Assembly (NCBI GenBank): GCA_045047105.1
Contig: JASFYQ010000090.1
Coordinates: 1 to 50,098, forward strand
Direction: 5' to 3'
Source of the DNA: JADGAU01 sp045047105
GTDB lineage: Bacteria; Pseudomonadota; Gammaproteobacteria; GRL18
DNA length: 50,098 bases
Shown: piece by piece, positions 23,326-31,466 of the stretch
How the letters are laid out: each line of letters begins with the position of its first letter
How positions within the stretch are numbered: position 1 is the first letter of the stretch
Notes under the pieces: model-generated
What the model was told of the DNA's origin: nothing
What the model saw: only the letters and a program-made list of their open reading frames with translations
Databases searched by the model: none
Translations under genes and position numbers: made by a program

Positions 23326-24088
23326 ATATGCAAGTCTGGTTTTTATTTCTGGTCTGACTTTTTTATTAATGATAATTACTGCACAATTACCTCTGGGTGA
23401 AGCCCCTATGGTGGTTGGCAAAGCGATATTAGCCAGTGCGGTTGAAGAAACGGGTGCTGCAAATATTGTAACTTCTGTAGTTTTAGCATATCGGGGCCTG
23501 GATACTTTGGGAGAGTTATCCATTTTATTTACTGCTGCTGCTGCTATTACTCTTATTTTACCCACTAAAACGTATACTATTTCTTCAGCCACTCAAACTA
23601 TAGTGGATGAAAATGACAGCGGTTTTATTGTCACTAATGCAGTTGCCTTATTGTTCCCTTTATTATTAATGGTTGGTTTTAGCATTATTTTTCATGGTCA
23701 TCTAACCCCGGGAGGAGGCTTTCAGGGCGGCGTTATTTTAGCCATAGCCTTTTTTATGCTGAATCTGGCTGATCCTAAAAAAAATATAATGGATCACCAC
23801 AAGGTTGCACTGATTGAAAGCTTCTCTGGATTTAGTTTTATTGCTATTGGCTTATTTGCACTATTTAGTGGCAAAAGCTTCTTAGAGCCGCTGTTTTTTT
23901 TGAAAGAGTTAGGCCAGTCGTCAGGGCAAGAACAATTAGGAAGTTTATGGTCAGCAGGTACATTGCCAATACTTTATATAGCGGTTGGATTAAAAGTGGG
24001 AGCAGAACTTGCTGGTTTATTAAATACTTTATTTTTTGATCAAGCAGATAGCGAGCAAACAGAACAATTAGCAGAGGACAAAAGCTGA
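23318..24088 (+). CDS. MbhE + MnhB fusion membrane subunit
   Basis: This 256-residue protein joins two units. Residues 1-85 hold the MbhE-type motif ETGAANIVTSVVLAYRGLDT with LGELSIL after it. Residues 100-250 match MrpB/MnhB, with FHGHLTPGGGFQGGVILA as hallmark and several transmembrane helices. In Mrp antiporters the first unit belongs to the end of MrpA and the second is MrpB. It overlaps its neighbours by eight bases and one base. Confidence 0.88.
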   Translation: MTKYASLVFISGLTFLLMIITAQLPLGEAPMVVGKAILASAVEETGAANIVTSVVLAYRGLDTLGELSILFTAAAAITLILPTKTYTISSATQTIVDENDSGFIVTNAVALLFPLLLMVGFSIIFHGHLTPGGGFQGGVILAIAFFMLNLADPKKNIMDHHKVALIESFSGFSFIAIGLFALFSGKSFLEPLFFLKELGQSSGQEQLGSLWSAGTLPILYIAVGLKVGAELAGLLNTLFFDQADSEQTEQLAEDKS

Positions 24089-24570
24089 TGTTATCACTAA
24101 GTCTGGCTCCTTTTACTATTGAAATGGTTTTATACTTTGGTGCTATTGGATTAATTCTAATTGGCCTGATTGGCCTGTTAATCCTGCAAAATGTTTTTCG
24201 AATGTTATTATCACTGGTTATTTTTGAGTCAGGAGCCAACCTGTTCTTGGTTTTATCGGGCTATCTGGAGCAGGGTATTGCACCGATTGTTTTATCGACT
24301 AGCCCAATAGCTAATAGTGTAATGAACGATCCGGTTCCTCAGGCTCTGGTATTAACCGCAATAGTCATTGGTGTCGGCATTCAGGCTTTAGCTTTAGCAC
24401 TTATTTTTAAATTAAAAGATCATTACGGAACGCTGGATATGCGTGAAATTCGTTGCTGCGTAGAACAGGATATAGCAAAAAATGCAGGGGTTTGCGTACC
24501 TGCAAGTTTAGATCACCCCAATGCTTATCAAGCTCAGTCTCATAATCAAAAAGGAGCCAGTAATGAATGA
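24088..24570 (+). CDS. Mrp subunit C/NuoK-like membrane subunit
   Basis: The 160-residue protein has three transmembrane helices of the NuoK/MrpC fold, with GLLILQNVFRMLLSLVIFES (residues near 30-50) bearing the intramembrane acidic residue, and PQALVLTAIVIGVGIQALAL. The hydrophilic C-terminal tail (about 115-160) contains three Cys and is longer than in most MrpC proteins. It ends eight bases into the next gene. Confidence 0.9.
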   Translation: MLSLSLAPFTIEMVLYFGAIGLILIGLIGLLILQNVFRMLLSLVIFESGANLFLVLSGYLEQGIAPIVLSTSPIANSVMNDPVPQALVLTAIVIGVGIQALALALIFKLKDHYGTLDMREIRCCVEQDIAKNAGVCVPASLDHPNAYQAQSHNQKGASNE

Positions 24571-26116
24571 AATGGCTCTATTAGTTGCCTTACCTTTATT
24601 AGGGGCATTTTTAATTCCTGTAGTGGCACGAATATCCGATTTTGCTGCCAAACTTTTAGGCCCCCTAATTATACTATTTATACTTGGGCTCTGTTTTTCG
24701 GCCTGGAATGCTTTAGGAAGCTCTGCTACTGCCATTTATCTGGGTGGTTTTATTCCCCCCATGGGCATAACTTTTTATATCGATCAATTTGCAATATTAA
24801 TGTCGATACTCGTATCACTGGTTTTTTTAGTTATCTGGCCTTGGAATAAAGAGGTTGAGCTAAGAGAATATTCTTTATATTTATTATTATTAGCCGCAAG
24901 TTTTGGGCTGGTTTTAAGTGGTGACTTATTTAACCTATATGTATTTTATGAATTATTAGCCGTTGCAAGTTATGGACTTATTGCTAATCAAAGCAAGCAT
25001 CGAGGATTAGCCGCAGCAGTCACCTTACGCTTTTTATTTATTAGCAGTGCAGGTTCGGTATTATTACTACTGGGTATTGCAATTATTTATACTTTAACCG
25101 GTAGCTTAAATATTGCTCATCTGGCGGTAGTTGCTCCAGAAAAACTGCATAATCTGGCTGGTTTCTCTGCATTTATACTAATAGCCATTGGTGCGGGGGT
25201 AAAAGCAGAAATGTTCCCGGTAAATGCCTGGGTCAGTGAGGTTTATGCGGTAGTATCAAAACCTCTGGCGGTATTAATGGCGGGATTAATTTCAAAACTG
25301 GCAGTTATTTTAATTATCCGAGTATTACTGATGTTATATCAACAGCCCGAAGCCTTACAATTTTTATTGATTGTGGGAGTATTGGGAGTTATCAGCGGAG
25401 AACTGGTTGCCTGGCGAGCCAGAGATATGATCCGTATGTTGTCCTTTTCCTCTATTGCTCAACTGGGATTAATCTTTATCGCTTTTTCAATTGCTGGAGA
25501 GAAGGGCTTATGGATAGGTCTAGCATTAATGATACATCACCTTATTGTTAAAGGCGGTCTGTTTTTTCTGGCTGAAAAATTAAATGGTTCTTTTGCTAAT
25601 CTGACAGGTTGTGCCAGCCGTTCTCCATTTGCTGTTGCCTTATTTGTACTATTTGTACTGTCTTTATTAGGTATTCCTCCGCTACCCGGTTTTTGGATTA
25701 AGTTGGCATTGATTTTAAATCTGGCAGCAGAGGTGGATAGCATGTATTTCTATGCTATCGTGTTTATACTTATTGCAACGGTAATTGAGGCGGCATATTT
25801 ATTTAAATTAATAACCCGAATGTATCAAATAGAGGAAAGTCAGCAGTTACTTCCTACTTCACATAGCAGTTCAGTGAAAACTAGTGAAAACAGGCTTTAT
25901 TATCGCTTTGCTCAACTTTTTGCAGTATTGCTTATTAGTGTGATGGTTTTTATTTCTCCAATTGAAAAAACGTTATTTAATATTGCCAGACAATCTTCAG
26001 ATGTAAATTTTTATATCAAAACTGTTTTTCCAGGTTATTATCGTTCACATGCTATTAGCAAACAGCAGACAGATCCAAAACAGCTTTCTCCAGACAAAAG
26101 AGGAGAAACATCATGA
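24563..26116 (+). CDS. Antiporter-like subunit MrpD/MbxH type (NuoM/N family)
   Basis: This 517-residue protein with about 14 transmembrane helices belongs to the proton-conducting NuoL/M/N-MrpA/D family. The conserved Glu in the fifth helix (E130, in VFYELLAVASYGL) and Lys in the seventh (K214, in GAGVKAEMFPVNAWVSEVY) that make the ion path are present. I chose the ATG at 24563 because AAGGAG stands eight bases upstream and it removes an unlikely hydrophilic extension. It is the first of two such subunits in the operon. Confidence 0.93.
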   Translation: MNEMALLVALPLLGAFLIPVVARISDFAAKLLGPLIILFILGLCFSAWNALGSSATAIYLGGFIPPMGITFYIDQFAILMSILVSLVFLVIWPWNKEVELREYSLYLLLLAASFGLVLSGDLFNLYVFYELLAVASYGLIANQSKHRGLAAAVTLRFLFISSAGSVLLLLGIAIIYTLTGSLNIAHLAVVAPEKLHNLAGFSAFILIAIGAGVKAEMFPVNAWVSEVYAVVSKPLAVLMAGLISKLAVILIIRVLLMLYQQPEALQFLLIVGVLGVISGELVAWRARDMIRMLSFSSIAQLGLIFIAFSIAGEKGLWIGLALMIHHLIVKGGLFFLAEKLNGSFANLTGCASRSPFAVALFVLFVLSLLGIPPLPGFWIKLALILNLAAEVDSMYFYAIVFILIATVIEAAYLFKLITRMYQIEESQQLLPTSHSSSVKTSENRLYYRFAQLFAVLLISVMVFISPIEKTLFNIARQSSDVNFYIKTVFPGYYRSHAISKQQTDPKQLSPDKRGETS

Positions 26117-28026
26117 CCAATCTGGATGAGCTATTAATTTTTTCAGGCTTATCACTGCTGGCTTTATTTTTTGCCAGAAAAAGCTTAATGCTTCGTCAAC
26201 TAGCCCCTGTATTATATGCCTGTATACTGCTGATCTTAATTAAAATGAGTGCCCTGGCTTATGGTGGTGCAATTGAAACTTCTTCTTTCACTATCGAATT
26301 GTTAGGTTTTGAAATGTCCTGGCGATTTGATGCCTTATCATGGTTTTTTGCTGTAATTACTCTTATAGCCGCGCTTGCCAGTGCTGTATTTATGTCAGGG
26401 GATTGGGCTCGATACTATTGTGAGCAACAGGGTGAAAAAGGTTTACAACGTTATGGTTTATTACATCTGGTATTAATGTTAAATGTTTTTACTATGTTAA
26501 TCCTGCTGGCCAGTGGTGATCTATTATCGCTTTTTATTGGCTGGGAGCTGGTCAGTTGGGCCAGTTTCTGGATGATGGCTTTATCTCCAGAAGCTAAAGC
26601 CCGACAAGCAGCAGTTAAATATCTGGTCTATGCTATGGCAGGTGCTATGGCCCTTTTAGCTGCAATTGCAATGATCTACGCCGCAGGTGGTACTTTACAA
26701 TATGGCCAACTGGTTGCTGTTTTAACGGAACTGAGTAAAACCCAGCAGATAGTTTTGGTGTTATTATTTAGTACTGCATTTTCTATAAAATTTGGCCTGG
26801 TTCCTTTTCATCTATGGCAGGCTAAAGCTTATGCTTATACTCCTGGTCCAGGGGCGGCCTTTTTAGCGGCAATTTCGTCCAGAGTAGGTCTCTATGCCTT
26901 TGTAGTAGTATTTGTGCAATTAATTGGTTTTGCTCAACTGCATAGTCTGGATATTCTGCATAGTGTTTGGTTAAATATCCAAAATATCTTACTCTGGATA
27001 GCCGCGCTAACGGTTATTATTCCTACCTATATAGCCTTACAACAACATGATGCGAAACGCTTATTAGCATGGCATGGTATTGGCCAGGGTGGTTACATGT
27101 TATTGGGGCTAATGATGTTTGATAGCATTGGCACCGCTGGTGGTTTAATGCATGTATTTAATTATGCCAGCTATCAGGCAGCACTGTTTTTAACTATTGT
27201 TGCCGTAGTGTATAGAACGGGAACATCAGATTTTAATAAACTGGGCGGTCTGGTTACGCAAATGCCATTAACCTTTTTGGTGATGTTAATAGGTATTATT
27301 GGTCTGGCAGGTTTGCCTCCAATGAATGGTTTTGTCTCTAAATGGATGGTCTACCGCTCGTTATTATTAAACGGTCAACCATTATTATTTGTAGCAGCGG
27401 TATTTGGTACGTTAGGTACTATCTTATCGGTGTACAAGTTAATTCATAATACTTTTTTAGGTCAGCTTAGATTGGAGCATCAGCAAGTCAAAGAAGTTCC
27501 CTGGAGCATGTTAATTCCTATGCTAGCATTGTCGCTGATTACCTTTATAACGGGCTTTATGCCAGGACTTATCTTACCCTGGATTGCATCAATACAGCAA
27601 AGTATTGGTTTACCCGTAATAGCCTATGATCTGGGGGGCATTGTCTATGATAAAGGTGGCCTGGATATGATTTATGTCTGTATGGTGATGTTTTATGGCT
27701 TTGGCGTGGGAGCGGTTATTTTCTATTTTCTTGGGGGGCGCTCAAAACGTGTTCATCAATATGATAATTATGCGGGTGGACATTTTTTAAGTTCTAAGGT
27801 GCGTTATCATTATTCAAATAACTTTTATCCAGGCTTAATGAACTTAATAGGCCCCTGGTATAGAGGCAGTGTGGTCTGGTTAGAAAAAGCGGTAGTTTCA
27901 TTGGTAAGTCTGGCTTCAAATTTATTTGAGCACATGTATCGTTCCAGACAGCCCGTTATGATGCTGGCCGTGGTAATGGTGTTTGCATTATTTGCTGTTT
28001 TAGTAAAATCAGGAGCTTCAATATGA
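26113..28026 (+). CDS. Second antiporter-like subunit (NuoL family, MbxH'-like)
   Basis: The 637-residue polytopic protein is a second NuoL/M/N-type ion-translocating subunit. The expected Glu (E145 in FIGWELVSWASFW) and Lys (K226 in FSIKFGLVPFHLW) are present. It also has HDAKRLLAWHGIGQGGYML and LAGLPPMNGFVSKWMVY. A hydrophilic loop near residues 555-595 precedes the last helices. Two such subunits in tandem are a mark of Mbx/Mbs-type complexes, where Mbh has only one, and suggest a second ion path. Confidence 0.92.
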   Translation: MTNLDELLIFSGLSLLALFFARKSLMLRQLAPVLYACILLILIKMSALAYGGAIETSSFTIELLGFEMSWRFDALSWFFAVITLIAALASAVFMSGDWARYYCEQQGEKGLQRYGLLHLVLMLNVFTMLILLASGDLLSLFIGWELVSWASFWMMALSPEAKARQAAVKYLVYAMAGAMALLAAIAMIYAAGGTLQYGQLVAVLTELSKTQQIVLVLLFSTAFSIKFGLVPFHLWQAKAYAYTPGPGAAFLAAISSRVGLYAFVVVFVQLIGFAQLHSLDILHSVWLNIQNILLWIAALTVIIPTYIALQQHDAKRLLAWHGIGQGGYMLLGLMMFDSIGTAGGLMHVFNYASYQAALFLTIVAVVYRTGTSDFNKLGGLVTQMPLTFLVMLIGIIGLAGLPPMNGFVSKWMVYRSLLLNGQPLLFVAAVFGTLGTILSVYKLIHNTFLGQLRLEHQQVKEVPWSMLIPMLALSLITFITGFMPGLILPWIASIQQSIGLPVIAYDLGGIVYDKGGLDMIYVCMVMFYGFGVGAVIFYFLGGRSKRVHQYDNYAGGHFLSSKVRYHYSNNFYPGLMNLIGPWYRGSVVWLEKAVVSLVSLASNLFEHMYRSRQPVMMLAVVMVFALFAVLVKSGASI

Positions 28027-28913
28027 GTGTAACTGAACTTCTGGCAGAACTATTGTTTATGCCCATGATTGCCTTTATTGTCGGGCTGCTTATGGTATTA
28101 ATGATGCGAAAAATATCAGCCCGATTACAACGCCGTATTGGTCCTCCATTTTTCCAGCCCCTATACGATATCGTTAAACTCTATGGTAAAGATACCCAAA
28201 TATCACATGGTTTATGGCATGATATTGGTATTGTTATGGCTGTAGGTGGTTATATTGGAGCCGAAATTTTATTACCTGTCCCGGGGTTTGATGGTATTGC
28301 AGATAAAGGCGGAATTATTACCCTCTCATACTTCCTGATGATTCCTTCTCTGGGGATGGCTCTAGGGGTAGGGCAATGTGCTAACCCCAATGGTTCAATT
28401 GGTATATCACGGGCATTAACCGCTATGCTGGCTTATGATATTCCCTTTATTATTGTTGTTTTTGGTGTTGCCTGGCATTACCAAAGCACCAGTCTGGTGG
28501 GTATGATCGAATATCAACAGGCTAATCAATGGGGTATTTTTGAAATGCCTTTATTAGCAGCTGCAGGGCTTTTTACCCTACAAGGCATGATGGGCAAACA
28601 ACCCTTTGAAATCTATATTGCTCCAGCAGAAATTGCCACCGGACCCATGGTAGAAATGAGTGGAAAATACATGGGTGGTTTGTTTGTTATGCAGACCTTT
28701 CAGTTTTATACCGCAGGTGTTTTATATGCCTCTTTATTTTTAGGTGGTGGAGATAACTGGTTCACCTTTTTACCCAAAATATTTTTAGTGGTTGCTATTC
28801 CAATGAGCATTGCCTTTCTATTTCCTCGTTATCGTACCGAAGATATGATCCGGATATTATGGAAGTGGCCAGTAATGGTGGGCCTGATTGGCCTGGCTTT
28901 TGTTATGCCATAA
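28023..28913 (+). CDS. NuoH/HycD/MbxM-like membrane anchor subunit
   Basis: The 296-residue, eight-helix membrane protein is the NuoH-type subunit that docks the peripheral arm to the membrane arm. It contains LQRRIGPPFFQPLYDIVKLYGK, recognised here as two overlapping conserved pieces (the RIGPPFFQP and DIVKLYGK motifs), then GSIGISRALTAMLAYDIP and EMSGKYMGG. The terminal region RYRTEDMIRILWKWP matches hydrogenase-type HycD/EchB more than NuoH. It is separated from the next gene by 47 bases. Confidence 0.92.
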   Translation: MSVTELLAELLFMPMIAFIVGLLMVLMMRKISARLQRRIGPPFFQPLYDIVKLYGKDTQISHGLWHDIGIVMAVGGYIGAEILLPVPGFDGIADKGGIITLSYFLMIPSLGMALGVGQCANPNGSIGISRALTAMLAYDIPFIIVVFGVAWHYQSTSLVGMIEYQQANQWGIFEMPLLAAAGLFTLQGMMGKQPFEIYIAPAEIATGPMVEMSGKYMGGLFVMQTFQFYTAGVLYASLFLGGGDNWFTFLPKIFLVVAIPMSIAFLFPRYRTEDMIRILWKWPVMVGLIGLAFVMP

Positions 28914-28960
28914 AACTTTGTTATGCGATAAAATACAGTGAATAATAGCTAATAAATAAT

Positions 28961-29647
28961 ATGAAAAAAACAGATATAAATAATAATTCAGCAGTCACAA
29001 GAACTAATCCTCTTGCAGGTGTTTTTGATAAATTTGTGACTTTTTGTCAGTCAAAATCACTGTTTATGCTGCATTATTGTACTGGCTGCGGTGCTATTGA
29101 ATTGCCACCCGCAATGACTTCACGTTTTGATATGGAACGCCTGGGCATACAACCCATGGTGACTCCTCGCCAGGCCGATATTTTATTAATTACAGGGTAT
29201 GTTTCAGTTAAAACCTTAAAGCGTATTATTTTAACCTACGAACAAATGCAGTCACCTAAGTACGTAATTGGAATATGTTCTTGTACGGTAAATGGAGGAA
29301 TGTATTGGCAGAGCTATGCCACCGCAAAAAAATTAAATGAATACTTGCCTGTAGATGTTTATATTGCAGGCTGCATGCCACGACCTGAAGCAGTAATGGA
29401 GGGCTTACAATTACTTCAGGATAATATACAAAATAACAAGGGGGATGCCTGGAAAGATTATTTCAGGCGTTATGATTATTATCTTGGCAACCAGCAACAT
29501 TTATTTGGTGAAGATTGGCAAACACCGGTAGATATTATTGGAGAAGCAAAATTGTATGGTCTTGAAGCGGAAGGAACCTATGGTAAACATACGCAACTAC
29601 TACAGCAGCATCAACAACCTTTGCAAGCACAAGAGATGAAAATATAG
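28961..29647 (+). CDS. NuoB/group 4 hydrogenase small-subunit-like Fe-S protein (MbxJ type)
   Basis: This 228-residue peripheral-arm protein carries one [4Fe-4S] cluster, the last before the active-site cavity. Its first ligands form Cys-x-x-Cys (C40 and C43, in YCTGCGAIE), the hydrogenase-like spacing, whereas complex I NuoB has adjacent cysteines. C106 or C108 (GICSCTVNGG) and C138 (AGCMPRPEAV) complete the set. A hydrophilic tail follows residue 150. A 101-base gap separates it from the next gene. Confidence 0.93.
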   Translation: MKKTDINNNSAVTRTNPLAGVFDKFVTFCQSKSLFMLHYCTGCGAIELPPAMTSRFDMERLGIQPMVTPRQADILLITGYVSVKTLKRIILTYEQMQSPKYVIGICSCTVNGGMYWQSYATAKKLNEYLPVDVYIAGCMPRPEAVMEGLQLLQDNIQNNKGDAWKDYFRRYDYYLGNQQHLFGEDWQTPVDIIGEAKLYGLEAEGTYGKHTQLLQQHQQPLQAQEMKI

Positions 29648-29748
29648 TAACTGATCAATTTCCTCATAAAGAGTCGTTATAAAAATAATAAATGCTACTC
29701 CTGGCAAATATAATTAGTCACTATTTAGTATAAAAGAAGTAAAAAATA

Positions 29749-30294
29749 ATGAAAACAACACATGCTATTGATGATTTATTAAGTGAAATAAATAATATAA
29801 AAATTACCCATAAAAGTGATAGAAGAATACGGCTGGATCTAAAACCAGATTCTTTGCCCGCTTTATTAGAGCTAATAAAAGGTAAAAGCTCTTATATACA
29901 TTTATCGGCAATCAGTTGTGTAGATTGGCTTGAGGATAAACAATTTGAGCTGGTCTATCACTGTTGGTCATATGAAGAAAAAAATATGATTTCAGCGCAT
30001 ATCCGCATCAGCAGAAAAGAGGCTAAATACGTATCGGTTTATGACTTGTATAAACCCGCTGGATTTTTTGAACGGGATATTTATGAAATGTTTGGAGTCT
30101 ACTTTATAGGTAGCCCGCATATGGAAAAATTTATTTTAACCGAATGGGATGGTATGCCCCCTATGTTAAAAGATTTTGATGCAGAAGCCTATGTGCAAGA
30201 TACCTTTAACTGGACCGATTATAATCCTGAATGGTTGCAGCAAATTACTGTAGAAGGTGGTGGAATTGCCGTTCGACCTGATGAAATACGCTAA
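29749..30294 (+). CDS. NuoC-like 30-kDa subunit (MbxK type)
   Basis: The 181-residue protein has the complex I 30-kDa subunit fold: HLSAISCVDWLEDKQFELVY, then the signature FERDIYEMFGVYFIGSPHM and LTEWDGMPPMLKDF. It pairs with the large subunit in the peripheral arm. Length is close to the archaeal K subunits. It has no Fe-S motif, as expected. Confidence 0.92.
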   Translation: MKTTHAIDDLLSEINNIKITHKSDRRIRLDLKPDSLPALLELIKGKSSYIHLSAISCVDWLEDKQFELVYHCWSYEEKNMISAHIRISRKEAKYVSVYDLYKPAGFFERDIYEMFGVYFIGSPHMEKFILTEWDGMPPMLKDFDAEAYVQDTFNWTDYNPEWLQQITVEGGGIAVRPDEIR

Positions 30295-30323
30295 GCTGAG
30301 AAAATAGGAATTGAGAAGATAAA

Positions 30324-31466
30324 ATGAGACCTGAGAATTATCAAGCCGTAGCTTTGCCTGATAGCCATGAATACGAGCTATTTATTGGCCCAAACCATCC
30401 TGGGATTGAGGGAAATTATGCCTTAAAACTGGTATTAGATGGTGATATCGTGATCTCAGGTAAAGCCGATGCAGGTTATTTGCATCGAGGTTTTGAGAAA
30501 TTAATGGAAGGTCGTTTATGGATCCAGAATTTAGCACTGGTACCACGAATTTGTGTTCCTGATCCAGTACCAATGGAAGTGGTTTATTCTCTGGCTGTAG
30601 AGGAGATTGACTCTATTGAAGTTCCTCTTCGTGCGCAGTGGATCCGGGTTATGCAATTAGAATTATCGCGAATTGCCGCGCATTTATTTACTTTTGGAGG
30701 CCATGCTGCAACTACTGGAATGTATACTCCAATGTACTGGGGAGTAGCCGATCGTGACCTGGTTCTGGATTTATTTGAACAACTTACAGGTGGCAGAGTT
30801 TATCATATTTACAATATTCCAGGTGGCGTCAGGCGTGAAATCCCAGCTAATTTTTTAGATAAAGTGGCGCAATTGCTAGATTATCTTGAATCGCGACAAA
30901 ATGATTATGACAATTTGTTATTCACCAATAAAATATTTGTAAAACGAGCCACTGGAGTCGGTGCCTTAACTAAAGAACAAGCATTAGATTTAGGGGTTAC
31001 CGGGCCAAACCTGCGCGCCTGTGGCCTGGCTTTTGATGTACGTCGTGATGATCCCTACTTAATTTATGATCAACTGGATTTTGACATTCCTATCCAGCAG
31101 GAAGGGGATGCCTGGTCACGAATTCTAGTCAGGCGTGATGAATTATTCCAGAGTGTACGCATTTTACGCCAGATAATTAAACACCTGCCGTCTATTGCAG
31201 GCCCGGTACGTACCGCAACGCCAAACCCACTGGCCTGGAAAATTCGAGCAGGGGAGGCCTATAGTCGGGTCGAGTCTTCAAAAGGAGAACTGGCATATTA
31301 TGTGGTTTCAGATGGTTCAGATAAACCCTATCGAGTCCATGTGCGTGGCCCATCGTCTATGCATGCAGTACAAACCCTGGAATTTTTAGCCAAAGGGGCT
31401 AGAGTAGAAGATGTCGCTCAAATTATGTTTTCTCTGGATGCCTGTCCTCCAGAGGTGGATCGCTAA
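30324..31466 (+). CDS. NuoD/[NiFe]-hydrogenase large-subunit-like protein with altered metal ligands
   Basis: The 380-residue protein belongs to the NuoD/group 4 hydrogenase large-subunit family. It has IGPNHPGIEGNYAL, GYLHRGFEKLMEGR, ELSRIAAHLFTFG, and RAGEAYSRVESSKGELAYY. In [NiFe] hydrogenases two CxxC pairs bind the metals. Here the pairs read Cys77-x-x-Asp80 (ICVPDPV) and Cys374-x-x-Glu377 (DACPPEVDR). The first Cys of each pair, a terminal Ni ligand in hydrogenases, is kept, and the second, which bridges Ni and Fe, is replaced by an acid. A normal [NiFe] site is unlikely. The C-terminus ends right after the motif, with no maturation-protease extension. It overlaps the next gene by one base. 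Confidence 0.93.
   Translation: MRPENYQAVALPDSHEYELFIGPNHPGIEGNYALKLVLDGDIVISGKADAGYLHRGFEKLMEGRLWIQNLALVPRICVPDPVPMEVVYSLAVEEIDSIEVPLRAQWIRVMQLELSRIAAHLFTFGGHAATTGMYTPMYWGVADRDLVLDLFEQLTGGRVYHIYNIPGGVRREIPANFLDKVAQLLDYLESRQNDYDNLLFTNKIFVKRATGVGALTKEQALDLGVTGPNLRACGLAFDVRRDDPYLIYDQLDFDIPIQQEGDAWSRILVRRDELFQSVRILRQIIKHLPSIAGPVRTATPNPLAWKIRAGEAYSRVESSKGELAYYVVSDGSDKPYRVHVRGPSSMHAVQTLEFLAKGARVEDVAQIMFSLDACPPEVDR

Noticed and set aside
30324..31466. Active [NiFe] hydrogenase catalytic subunit
   Set aside because: Both bridging cysteines are replaced by Asp and Glu, there is no C-terminal maturation extension, and no hydrogenase maturation genes are present in the window.
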